Source: Alphaproteobacteria bacterium
GTDB taxonomy: Bacteria > Pseudomonadota > Alphaproteobacteria > Rhizobiales > Devosiaceae
Reading direction: 5' to 3'
Assembly (NCBI GenBank): GCA_018828145.1
Contig: JAHJWO010000053.1
Span: 1 to 64,000 of the forward strand
DNA length: 64,000 nucleotides
Shown: positions 35,294-43,427 of the stretch, piece after piece
How the letters are laid out: each line of letters starts with the position of its first letter
Numbering within the stretch: the stretch's first letter is position 1
Notes under the pieces: generated by a model
Told to the model about the DNA's origin: nothing
Database searches by the model: none
What the model saw: only the letters and a program-made list of their open reading frames with translations
Position numbers and translations under genes: made by a program

Positions 35294-36613
35294 CTATTCG
35301 CCCAGCAGGCCTTCACGCGACAGCAGCGCATTGATCTCGCTGTCGAGGCCTTCCAGATAGCTGCGGATGGCGGCTTCGTCGCCGGCGAGCGCGGCATTAC
35401 CGAACGCAGCCTGCAGGCCGGCAGCCGTGCGGGTCATGATCTCGTCAATCGGGCCAATGGCGGGGATCGAAAAGAATTCGTAGCTATCGGGATAGCTGAC
35501 AAAGGCTTCCAGAGCCGGGGTAGAGGCGAGGATTTCCGAGTAGTCGAGACCGGCGCGGTTGGGCAACCAGCCGACATTGTCGAGCAGCCAGAGCAGGTTT
35601 TCCGGCTTCTGGGTTTCCATGGCGAAAGCCCAGGCCGCTTCGGCCTGCTCACCTTCACCAGCCACATAGAGCTGGACGGGGTTCACGATGGAACCGCGCG
35701 GGAGCGTGGTGCTGGCATAGGTCAGATCGGGGGCCTTGGCCGCGATATCACCGATCACCCAGGATTCGCGGATGAACATGGCTGTCTGCTCACGCTCGAA
35801 GGCTTCGGCATCGGCCGGCATTTCCACGGTCACCGTCTTGGCGGTGTGGAGATTGTCGAGATACTGGCTGAGAGCGGCAACGCCAGCGTCGGAGGCAAGA
35901 TCGGCCTTCCACAAGCCCTCGCCGGCGGGCACGAGAACCTGACCGCCATGCTGGAACATGTTGATCCAGAACTTCTCGGTGATGCCGGCACCGCCGCCGG
36001 ACAGGCGCAGGCTCCAGCCAGAGACGGTCGGATTGCCACTGCCGTCGCGCTGGGTAAGCGCCTCGGCATAGGTGTCATACTCTTCCATGGTGGTTGGCGG
36101 GCCGTCGAGACCAGCCGCTTCAAGCATGGCGGTGTTGTAGTAGAGCGCGCTCTGGCCGCGGAATAGCGGTACGCCGAACACGGCACCGCCATAGCTCGCC
36201 GAGTCGACAAAGAAGGTGTCGAAATTGGCTGGATCCGCCACGAAGGACGCAACGTTTTCGGGCGGTGTGGCGAGAAGGTCATTTTCCAGATAGCGGGCGG
36301 CAATGGAGGTAGCGAGCTCCAGGACTTCGGCGGATTCGCCGGAAGTGATGCCCAGGGCCACGCGGCGTTCATGTTCGCGCAGGGCGATCGCCTCGACAGT
36401 CACTTCGATATCGGGGAACTCGGCCTTCATGCCCTCGGCGACGTGTTCGTAGAACGGCGCCAGCTCGGGATAACCGCTCCAGACACGGATGGACTGGGCA
36501 TTCGCGCCCGCCGTGGCAGCCAGAAATCCTGCCCCCAGAACGGACGTCAGCAATGCCGCCCGGCCGGCTGCGGAAAAGGTGATAGGCGCAATCCCTGTAA
36601 TCAGTCTTTTCAT
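35294..36613 (-). CDS. Carbohydrate ABC transporter substrate-binding protein
   Basis: The 439-residue extracellular solute-binding protein (family 1, MalE/UgpB-like) has a signal peptide (1-41; cleavage after ANA before QSIRVW). Typical segments are HVAEGMKAEFPDIEVTVEAI, GVPLFRGQSALYYNTAMLEAAGLDGPPTT and FIRESWVIGDIAAKAPDL. The ATG at 36613 is preferred (GGGAAAGAG upstream). It is the first gene of the transport unit. Its promoter carries the operator palindrome at 36664-36677. Confidence 0.93.
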   Translation of the reverse strand: MKRLITGIAPITFSAAGRAALLTSVLGAGFLAATAGANAQSIRVWSGYPELAPFYEHVAEGMKAEFPDIEVTVEAIALREHERRVALGITSGESAEVLELATSIAARYLENDLLATPPENVASFVADPANFDTFFVDSASYGGAVFGVPLFRGQSALYYNTAMLEAAGLDGPPTTMEEYDTYAEALTQRDGSGNPTVSGWSLRLSGGGAGITEKFWINMFQHGGQVLVPAGEGLWKADLASDAGVAALSQYLDNLHTAKTVTVEMPADAEAFEREQTAMFIRESWVIGDIAAKAPDLTYASTTLPRGSIVNPVQLYVAGEGEQAEAAWAFAMETQKPENLLWLLDNVGWLPNRAGLDYSEILASTPALEAFVSYPDSYEFFSIPAIGPIDEIMTRTAAGLQAAFGNAALAGDEAAIRSYLEGLDSEINALLSREGLLGE

Positions 36614-36663
36614 GGTCTCTTTCCCTTGTTCTACGCACTTGAGCACGTGTTTGAAGTGTTTAC

Positions 36664-36677
36664 TGCAACCGGTTGCA
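36664..36677. promoter_or_regulatory. LacI-type operator ahead of the amino-sugar ABC operon
   Basis: TGCAACCGGTTGCA is a perfect 14-bp palindrome with a central CG, typical of LacI-family operators. It lies 51 bases upstream of the binding-protein ATG. An identical copy lies at 40747-40760, and both are followed on the plus strand by the sequence YGTCAAG. It is the probable target of the LacI protein encoded at 40885. Confidence 0.8.
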
Positions 36678-36715
36678 TGTCAAGTGGATGACGCGCACCA
36701 GCCGGTGGTTTCGGA

Positions 36716-37990
36716 TTAGTTTTGAGACGCTGCCTGTAGATTGGGCATTGCGACCAAGGTTTTGGCTGCTTCGACCAGGAGTTCCGCCGAACCCGGCACA
36801 AAGGACCCCGGCATGCCGATGAAGCGATGCGCTTCGGCAACCTCGTAGCCCCCACTGGCATATTCTGAACGTGGGGGAATGTAGCCCGGTGTCCCCTCGG
36901 CATAGGACAGCACGAAACCGCCCTCCCCCATGCCTGCATCGCGAATAGACAAAGCCGATTCAGCAAAGATTTCGCCGGGCAAGGCCAGAATGGGTACGCC
37001 GCCCCAAACAAGGCACGCCACCCGGCCCCGCCAGGTTCCCGGCGGCGTGGTTCGAAAGCGTGATGCCCAAGCGATCCAGTGTTCGAGCAGGATCTTGCGT
37101 GTCGGATCTGCGGAGACAAATTCAGCCTGCCATGCCGTGCGTGCGGCATCGAGGTCGCCCTCCCGGCGCTCGAGAGCGAGCTCCACCAGCCGGTCCGCGG
37201 CATGCGCGGTCTGCGGCAGCGCAGTTTCGGTTGCGGCCAGGGCGGCGTCAGCAATGCGCTCGCCGATGCGCCGGGCATTGTCAAAGGTGCGGGTAGCGTT
37301 GGCGGAAGTGGTCCATGAGGCCTGTGCGCTATGGCCGATATTGACGTCACCGGTGCAGCCATTGAGGTAGATTGCGACGGCCCCGGGGCTCGTCGCCTCA
37401 ATGCGCTGGCGCAGGTAGTGGGGAAAGTCGGCCGTGACTTGCAGATTGTCGGCACCCAGGACGGTGGGGTGACAGGCGTAAGAGACTACCATGGCCACAA
37501 GCGCGCCAGCCGTATCGCGCAGGCGCAGCACCGGCAAGCTGCGATCCAGCGGGCCGTCGGCATGGCGACGATTGCGGGCGATGTCAGGATCGCCGCCATT
37601 GCCAAAGCTCATTGTGCCAGGCTGTGCATTGGCGAGTGCGGTGTCGATGGCCAGGACGCAGCCATCTTCCAGCATCTGGAGAAAATGTGGATCGGCGCCC
37701 GCCCCGAGGCGATCTTGCATGGATACCGGCGCCCCGTGCGTGTGGGTGGCGCAGACGATGACGTTGGCTGCCGGCAGGAGGCAACGCGCGCGGATGCGCT
37801 GGGCCATATCTTCGTGCAGGCCGATGACATCGGCGACGACGATTGCCGTGTCATTGACCACCAAGGCGCGGGCCGAAATGCGGTCATGGATGCCGGTGGA
37901 CGGGAGGGTGCGGGCGGCAAAGCCAGCCAGCAGCAGACCGGGCTCGGGCGTGATATCGATATTGGCGGCACCAAAAGTCAGGACTGCCAT
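36716..37990 (-). CDS. Neutral/alkaline ceramidase-family hydrolase, cytosolic
   Basis: The 424-residue protein matches the N-terminal domain of neutral/alkaline non-lysosomal ceramidases, zinc amidases that release fatty acid from ceramide. The family motifs are present: ITPEPG near the start, zinc-binding THTHG (near 85), ACHPTVLG (near 165), PGEIF (near 345) and YIPPRSEYASGGYE with a Tyr ligand. There is no signal peptide and the C-terminal Ig-like domain of true ceramidase is missing. Inside a nag operon it may hydrolyse an N-acyl or amide bond of an amino-sugar compound. The ATG at 37990 overlaps the nagA stop region by 13 bases. Confidence 0.8.
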   Translation of the reverse strand: MAVLTFGAANIDITPEPGLLLAGFAARTLPSTGIHDRISARALVVNDTAIVVADVIGLHEDMAQRIRARCLLPAANVIVCATHTHGAPVSMQDRLGAGADPHFLQMLEDGCVLAIDTALANAQPGTMSFGNGGDPDIARNRRHADGPLDRSLPVLRLRDTAGALVAMVVSYACHPTVLGADNLQVTADFPHYLRQRIEATSPGAVAIYLNGCTGDVNIGHSAQASWTTSANATRTFDNARRIGERIADAALAATETALPQTAHAADRLVELALERREGDLDAARTAWQAEFVSADPTRKILLEHWIAWASRFRTTPPGTWRGRVACLVWGGVPILALPGEIFAESALSIRDAGMGEGGFVLSYAEGTPGYIPPRSEYASGGYEVAEAHRFIGMPGSFVPGSAELLVEAAKTLVAMPNLQAASQN

Positions 37991-39120
37991 ACGGGCTCTC
38001 CCGCCACATAGGTCTCGACGATCCTGAGTTCGCTCGCGCCCTTCTCCCACGAAAACCGGATAAGATCGGCACGCGCACCAATCTCCAGCACACCGCGTCC
38101 CCTGAGAAAGCGACCCGGATTGCGCGTCGCCATGGCCAGGGTATCGGCAAGGGATAGGCCGGTCATCGTAGCGGCCCGGGCCACGCAGGCCGATAGCGGC
38201 AGTGCGGCACCGGCAAGGTATGGCGTACCCGGTGTGCCGAGCCGGCCATCCGCCCAGAGCTGTACGCGGCCGCCAATGGGCTGATCATAGATACCGGGCT
38301 GCAGACCGCCCGGGGCCGCCAGGTCGGAGACCAGTATCGAGCGTTCGAGCCCCTTGGCCCGCTGCATGGCAATGAGGGTATCGGCCGGCAGGTGATGACC
38401 ATCGGCGATAAAGCTGGCGCTGAGCCGGTCATCGGCAAGCTGGGCCCACAGAAAATTGGGGTGGCGCGGCAGATTGGCTGCGGCACCATTGCCAAGGTGG
38501 GTTGAAAGGGTGGCGCCGGCGGCAGCGGCGGCGTGAATTTGTTCGGGCGTCGCGTCGGTATGGCCGATGGCGATATGGATGGATTGCGCTACGGCACCGG
38601 CAATGAACTCCGACGCCCCGGCAAAGTGGGGAGACAGAGTCACCATGGTGATCAGTCCCTCGGCGGCCGCCTGCCAGCGGGACAATTCGGCAAGGTCGGG
38701 CACCCGCACCTGGTTAGCCGGATGCGCACCGCGCGGGCCATCGTTGGGGGAGATGAATGGCCCCTCGATGTGAATACCGGCAATGGCCTCGGCAGTCTGA
38801 GGATCAACCTGCCGCGCGCGCACGATAGCGCGTATGGCGGCGATGATCGATGTTTCGGAGGCCGTGATCAGCGTCGGCTGATAGCAGGTGACACCCACGG
38901 CAAACAGCCTGCGTGTCAGCGCGATAACACGATCGGGCGTCACCGCGTGATCGTTGAGATCGAGGCCGAAATAGCCATTGACCTGCAGGTCGATAAGGCC
39001 GGCAGACAGATACAGATCCCCGTCATATTCGGCCGCTGTTATCGCCGTGATCCGACCCCCTGCCATTTCGACGGCAAGCGCGCGCCCGGTGGCTGGATCG
39101 CGCCCGACCAGCCGGGTCAC
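37978..39120 (-). CDS. nagA: N-acetylglucosamine-6-phosphate deacetylase
   Basis: The 380-residue amidohydrolase removes acetate from GlcNAc-6-P. It has the metal-ligand Glu in HIEGPFISP (near 130), GAHPANQV, His in IAIGHTDATPEQI, STHLGNGA and the catalytic Asp in ILVSDLAAPGG. In E. coli NagA the second segment reads HLFNAM, so this is a divergent NagA whose substrate could be a related acylamino-sugar phosphate. It overlaps the SIS gene by 4 bases and the ceramidase-like gene by 13. Confidence 0.87.
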   Translation of the reverse strand: MTRLVGRDPATGRALAVEMAGGRITAITAAEYDGDLYLSAGLIDLQVNGYFGLDLNDHAVTPDRVIALTRRLFAVGVTCYQPTLITASETSIIAAIRAIVRARQVDPQTAEAIAGIHIEGPFISPNDGPRGAHPANQVRVPDLAELSRWQAAAEGLITMVTLSPHFAGASEFIAGAVAQSIHIAIGHTDATPEQIHAAAAAGATLSTHLGNGAAANLPRHPNFLWAQLADDRLSASFIADGHHLPADTLIAMQRAKGLERSILVSDLAAPGGLQPGIYDQPIGGRVQLWADGRLGTPGTPYLAGAALPLSACVARAATMTGLSLADTLAMATRNPGRFLRGRGVLEIGARADLIRFSWEKGASELRIVETYVAGEPVWQS

Positions 39121-39896
39121 AGCTTGCGCACGCGATCGTTGAAGCGCGCGATGAAGCGGCCATTGGCCTCGTCGCCGCCAGGCGCATTCCCGCTCCGCCA
39201 GACGGGCGGCTCGATGCCGCGCTCGACCAGCTTGGCAACCGTGCGGATCACCAGGTTGTTGAGCGTAAAGGCGTTGGCAAAGGTGGACACTGCGGCAATG
39301 CGCTCGCCCATGTTTGGGACTGATACCATCGCATCGCCAATCGGGACCTTGCAGTCAATGGCGATATCCACCAGGTCGTGCAGGTTCTGTCTGGTGGGAT
39401 GGCGGGCCGGATGCGTCACGGCCGTGTTTTCAGCATGAGCGCGGGAGCTGACGCCGATGAGGAAGGCGCCGCGACTCCGCGCCTCCAGTGCCGCATCGAT
39501 CAGGGCTGCGTTGATGCCGTAGGCGTTGACCAGGATCAGCACATCGTCCGCACCGAGCCGCTGATCAGCGATCACGATCTTGCCGTAGCCTGGCGTACGC
39601 TCGATAGCCATGGATCGCAGGGCGCCGTTGGACAGCAAGGTGCCCTCATCGAGAATAGCCGAGACATGCATCAGCCCGCCCGCGCGGAAGAATATCTCCT
39701 GCGTTGCCAGGTTCGAGTGCCCCCCGGGTCCAAACACATGCACCAGCCGGTCGGCCGCGATCTGGTCGGCAAGCTTGCTGGCGGCGCGATCAAGCGGATC
39801 GCGTTCGTCGATCAGCACCGAGCGCATCAGCGCGGTTATGTCTTCGAGATAGCTCTGGCAGAGCGCATCGGCGTCAATGGCGATATCATTGGGCAT
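39117..39896 (-). CDS. SIS-domain sugar-phosphate isomerase-like protein
   Basis: The 259-residue protein has a single SIS domain (about 15-190). It shows a GPGGHSNLATQEIFFRAGG phosphate-sugar-binding loop, IVIADQRLGADDVLILVNAYGINAALID and LIGVSSR. This matches the sugar-isomerase-domain (UPF0309) group. Such proteins bind amino-sugar phosphates and may isomerise or remove ether groups. It sits between nagB and nagA. The ATG at 39896 overlaps the nagB end by 11 bases; another in-frame ATG is at 39917. Confidence 0.83.
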   Translation of the reverse strand: MPNDIAIDADALCQSYLEDITALMRSVLIDERDPLDRAASKLADQIAADRLVHVFGPGGHSNLATQEIFFRAGGLMHVSAILDEGTLLSNGALRSMAIERTPGYGKIVIADQRLGADDVLILVNAYGINAALIDAALEARSRGAFLIGVSSRAHAENTAVTHPARHPTRQNLHDLVDIAIDCKVPIGDAMVSVPNMGERIAAVSTFANAFTLNNLVIRTVAKLVERGIEPPVWRSGNAPGGDEANGRFIARFNDRVRKL

Positions 39897-40674
39897 GGGG
39901 GTCAGAGTCCTGGTCAAGATAAACGGTGCAGGCCGGATGCTGGCGCAGGATCGAGGCGGGACAATCTGTGGTTATCGGGCCATCGAGGGCCGCCTTGACG
40001 GCAGCGCGCTTGGCCGCACCTGGCACCATGCAGAACAGGCGCTCACCGGCCATCAGCCGCGGCACTGTGAGAGTAATTGCATAGGCCGGCACATCTTCGA
40101 AGCGCTCAAAGCAATCATCGTCCACCTGCTGCTGGCGGCAAACGGCATCGAGTTCCACCATCTTGACCGACAGAGGATCATCAAAGCGGGCGACCGGCGG
40201 ATCATTGAAGGCGATGTGGCCATTGACGCCAATGCCGAGCTGGATGACGTCGATTGGGGCCGCGTCAAGCAGTTGGGCATAATCGCGCGCGGTCGCCGAG
40301 GGATCACTGCCCGGCATGATGCGATGCACCTTGTAGAGCGGGACAAGATCGAAGAAATGGCGCCCCAGCCAGTTGCCGAAGCGCTGTGGCGCATCGTCCG
40401 GCAGACCGACATATTCGTCCATGTGGAACGCCTCAACACGCGTCCAGTCCACGCCCTCGGCACGGGCCAGCGCACTGAGCACATCACTCTGGCTGGGAGC
40501 GGCGGCAAAGACCATCCGCACGCGATCTTTCTGGCCAAGCCGAACCCGCAATTCCTGGGCAATTTCGGCGGCCGCGACGGCCCCCATGTCGCTGCGCGTC
40601 GCAAAGCTCTTGACGAGCAGGTTGTCGACCCGGCGCTCGCTGCCCTTCAGCGGTGTCACGGCACTCATGTTCAT
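39886..40674 (-). CDS. nagB: Glucosamine-6-phosphate deaminase
   Basis: The 262-residue enzyme converts GlcN-6-P to fructose-6-P and ammonia. It has the catalytic MDEYVGL Asp, the GIGVNGHIAFNDP motif with the ring-opening His, and VPRLMAGE. The Asp of the E. coli GNDGH motif is Asn here, as in many deaminases. The start is the ATG at 40674, with GGAG ten bases upstream; the frame is open to 40713. It leads the nagB-SIS-nagA-ceramidase-like unit under the operator at 40747. Confidence 0.9.
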   Translation of the reverse strand: MNMSAVTPLKGSERRVDNLLVKSFATRSDMGAVAAAEIAQELRVRLGQKDRVRMVFAAAPSQSDVLSALARAEGVDWTRVEAFHMDEYVGLPDDAPQRFGNWLGRHFFDLVPLYKVHRIMPGSDPSATARDYAQLLDAAPIDVIQLGIGVNGHIAFNDPPVARFDDPLSVKMVELDAVCRQQQVDDDCFERFEDVPAYAITLTVPRLMAGERLFCMVPGAAKRAAVKAALDGPITTDCPASILRQHPACTVYLDQDSDPHAQ

Positions 40675-40746
40675 GAAAAAATCACTCCGACGCGGTTGGA
40701 TCAATGCCACCAAACAGGGCTGACGGCGAGACGAGCAACTATGTTA

Positions 40747-40760
40747 TGCAACCGGTTGCA
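40747..40760. promoter_or_regulatory. LacI-type operator between nagB and lacI-family gene
   Basis: TGCAACCGGTTGCA is identical to the site at 36664-36677. It lies 73 bases upstream of nagB (-) and 125 bases upstream of the regulator gene (+). One repressor can therefore control the catabolic genes, its own gene and the transport genes. Confidence 0.8.
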
Positions 40761-40884
40761 CGTCAAGAGCGGCGAGGGTATGGTCGGAAAATAGCTGGAT
40801 TTGGCCGAAACCTGCCATTTTCCTGGCCATTGCAAGCACGGCCTTGGTAAGACAAGAGGCCCCAAACCCCGAGTCGATGAGAGC

Positions 40885-41904
40885 ATGGCGGACAAGAGCA
40901 GTGACCGATCGGCGCCGACCATGGCAGACGTTGCCAAGGCGGCCGGGGTGTCCAAGTCCACTGTGTCGCGCGCCTTTACCCAGCCCAATATGCTCGGCGT
41001 GGATACTGTGGAGCGCATCCTCGAGATCGCCAACCGCGTCGGCTATGTACCCAACCATACCGCCCGCGCGCTGAGTACCGGGCGACACGGCAACGTTGCC
41101 CTTGTGGTGCCTGACGTGGCCAACCCATTCTTCCCGCCTTTGATCCGAGCCGCGCAGATGGAGGCCGACCGCTCTGATTTCTGCGTCTTTCTGGGCAATT
41201 CGGACGAAAACTGGCGCCAGGAGGACAAGTTGGTGGACCGGTTTGTCAGCCAGGTTGAGGGTCTGGCGCTTGCGGCCTCGCGGCTCAGCGAAGAACGCAT
41301 CCGGCACCATGCCCTTAAGCGGCCGCTGGTACTGATCAATCGCGACATTCGCGGCATTCCGCGCGTGCTGATCGACAGTAGCACCGGAGTCATCGATGCC
41401 ATCGCGCATCTGGCCGCGCTCGGGCACAAGAGCCTGGTCTATGTCAGCGGCCCGGCATCATCCTGGGCCAACCAGCAGAGGCGAGCGGCGGTGCGCGCCG
41501 GAGCCAAGACCCACCACATGGATGTGACAATCGTGGCGGCCAAGGTGCCGAGTTACGAGAGCGGTCGGGCGGTGGTGCCCGACATACTGGCCAGCAAGGC
41601 CACCGCTGTCCTGGCCTTTGATGATCTGACGGCGCAGGGAATCATGACCGGCATGGCCGACCGCGGCGTGGCGGTACCCGAACAGATCTCGATCGTTGGC
41701 TGTGACGACGTGCTGGGCGCGGCAACCTATCCGTCGCTGACGACAGTATCCAACCGATCCGACGAGGCGGGGCGCGCCGGCATGTCGCTGCTGCTCGACA
41801 TGCTCAATTCCCGCGCCGTAGGCGATGCGCGGCTCGTGCTGGGCACCCATCTGGTGGTGCGCAACACCACGGCCCCTCCTCCCAGGAAGTCCATATCCAG
41901 TTGA
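40885..41904 (+). CDS. LacI-family regulator of the amino-sugar regulon
   Basis: The 339-residue regulator has an N-terminal LacI helix-turn-helix (about 14-60; TMADVAKAAGVSKSTVSRAF, then the hinge helix NHTARALSTG) and a periplasmic-binding-protein-like effector domain (65-330; VALVVPDVANPFFPPLIRAAQ, ISIVGCDDVLGAATYPSLTT). It is divergent from nagB. It is the obvious reader of the two TGCAACCGGTTGCA operators. The inducer is probably an amino-sugar phosphate or the imported sugar. The ATG at 40885 is chosen because it directly precedes the HTH domain. Confidence 0.92.
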   Translation: MADKSSDRSAPTMADVAKAAGVSKSTVSRAFTQPNMLGVDTVERILEIANRVGYVPNHTARALSTGRHGNVALVVPDVANPFFPPLIRAAQMEADRSDFCVFLGNSDENWRQEDKLVDRFVSQVEGLALAASRLSEERIRHHALKRPLVLINRDIRGIPRVLIDSSTGVIDAIAHLAALGHKSLVYVSGPASSWANQQRRAAVRAGAKTHHMDVTIVAAKVPSYESGRAVVPDILASKATAVLAFDDLTAQGIMTGMADRGVAVPEQISIVGCDDVLGAATYPSLTTVSNRSDEAGRAGMSLLLDMLNSRAVGDARLVLGTHLVVRNTTAPPPRKSISS

Positions 41905-41969
41905 ATGCGTGCAGCAGTGGGAGCTTTGCTGGGCCAAACGTCAGGCCGTTACACCGACCGTCGTGCGGC

Positions 41970-42212
41970 TCAGTGCTGATGCCAGAGCATGGCCGTCATC
42001 CAGCGTTCAACATGCGGCGTTCGAACGGGGTGAATGCCCAGGTCAGCAAGAATCCTTGGGTCGTTGGTTTCCGCTAGCACCTTGTTGACGAAACGGCGTC
42101 GGGCTCGCCGCCGCGCCCACAGGCGCGATGACACAGCAACGCGCCTCGCCAATAGGCCCCAGGCCGCTTTCCTGCGGTTAGCGCGGTCCGGCCAAGCCAT
42201 CACAATTGCCAT
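41970..42212 (-). CDS. DUF1127 (YjiS-like) small protein
   Basis: The 80-residue basic protein has an Arg-rich centre (RLWARRRARRRF) followed by the DUF1127 signature DPRILADLGI. Short alphaproteobacterial DUF1127 proteins act in RNA handling, phosphate and carbon metabolism and small-RNA turnover. It stands alone between the LacI and LuxR genes. Confidence 0.75.
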   Translation of the reverse strand: MAIVMAWPDRANRRKAAWGLLARRVAVSSRLWARRRARRRFVNKVLAETNDPRILADLGIHPVRTPHVERWMTAMLWHQH

Positions 42213-42325
42213 GATCTGCCTCCATCCATCGCATCGGAAGTGCCGAGGCTACGATGTCACGGCAATTGGGGCTGTGCGCGGATCGCAGGACATGCTCGTG
42301 TCCCCCGATCCGGGGACAAGAACCG

Positions 42326-43294
42326 CTACATGTTGACGCCGACCGACAACAGGACTCGCACCAGGGCGGGCTGGTTGTGAACGCCGGTCTTGTCATAGAT
42401 GCGCTGGAGATGGGTACGCGCCGTGTTGGCGGAGATCCCCATCAGCCGGGCGGCATCGGGCAGCGTGAGACCTTCGGCAATGAACCCGGCAAGCCGCTTT
42501 TGTCCTGCAGATAGGCCATAAATGGTGGCCGCCACGTCCAGGCGCTTGTCTGTCATCGGCTGGCCATCGAGCAGAAAGTAGATGGCCCCGGAATCTGCTA
42601 CCACCCACCAGACGCGCGTGGGCAGTCCTTCACCGGCGCCGAGCACAATCGGCACGCTGCCACGCTCTGAGCTGAAGGCATTGTCCAGGTCGGCCGCCCA
42701 GCGTAGCGCATTCTGGAGCTTGCGGTTGCAGGCGGTGTTCCGCACGGTCAACCGGCCATTGCGGATGACTAGATCATCGTCATCTTCCAGACGCCTGGCG
42801 GCACTGGCGCTGGTCCACATGACCTTGCCGTCACTGTTCAGCAGCAACATTGCGGTCCCGCTGGGGCTGGCATCGTTGCTCATGAATGCGAGGACGGCAA
42901 TGCGCCAGCGACCGTCATGACGCTCGAAAACGCGCATCTCCCGGGTCAGGCCCGGTCCGACGTGATCCGGAAAGTCGTGGCCCGGGTGCTGCTGGTCGTA
43001 AATTGCCCAGGCCATGTCGCCGTGGATGCGCAGGATGAGGTTCTCGATCGTCGTCTGGTACGCATAGGCCTCATCATAAGGCATTTCGCCCTCGATATAG
43101 ATCTTGGCCCGACGCGAAACGTCGTCCCAACCCCTTCGCGCGAAAATACCGCCGCCACGCAAATAGCCCCATCGCACCATGTGGGGTTCGTGCACGAAGC
43201 ACTCCGCCCACGCCGGATAGTTCTTGGTCCAGATGGCAATTCTGGTGGCATGCATCAATGCGATGAGTTCTTCGCGATCCTCCGCCTCGCCCAT
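42326..43294 (-). CDS. LuxR-type regulator with N-terminal SnoaL-like domain
   Basis: The 322-residue protein has an unusual layout. A SnoaL/NTF2-like domain comes first (about 5-135; MHATRIAIWTKNYPAWAECFV, then a WRIAVLAFMS strand). A PAS-like segment follows (about 140-235; AMLLLNSDGKVMWTSASAARRL), then a C-terminal LuxR helix-turn-helix (about 262-320; LTLPDAARLMGISANTARTHLQRIYDKTG). The NTF2-like fold may bind a small hydrophobic ligand. The ATG at 43294 is preferred; the frame is open to 43345. No clear target is adjacent. Confidence 0.85.
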   Translation of the reverse strand: MGEAEDREELIALMHATRIAIWTKNYPAWAECFVHEPHMVRWGYLRGGGIFARRGWDDVSRRAKIYIEGEMPYDEAYAYQTTIENLILRIHGDMAWAIYDQQHPGHDFPDHVGPGLTREMRVFERHDGRWRIAVLAFMSNDASPSGTAMLLLNSDGKVMWTSASAARRLEDDDDLVIRNGRLTVRNTACNRKLQNALRWAADLDNAFSSERGSVPIVLGAGEGLPTRVWWVVADSGAIYFLLDGQPMTDKRLDVAATIYGLSAGQKRLAGFIAEGLTLPDAARLMGISANTARTHLQRIYDKTGVHNQPALVRVLLSVGVNM

Positions 43295-43427
43295 GCCAAG
43301 GCCCTCCCTCCGCCTCATCCAACCCCAGGGCGCGAGACAGTGCAATGGTCACCGTTTGTCTTCAGGACAGGTAATTGCGGCCCACAGCCGAGAGCCACTC
43401 CCCGGACGTCACTCGTCGGTTCGCACG

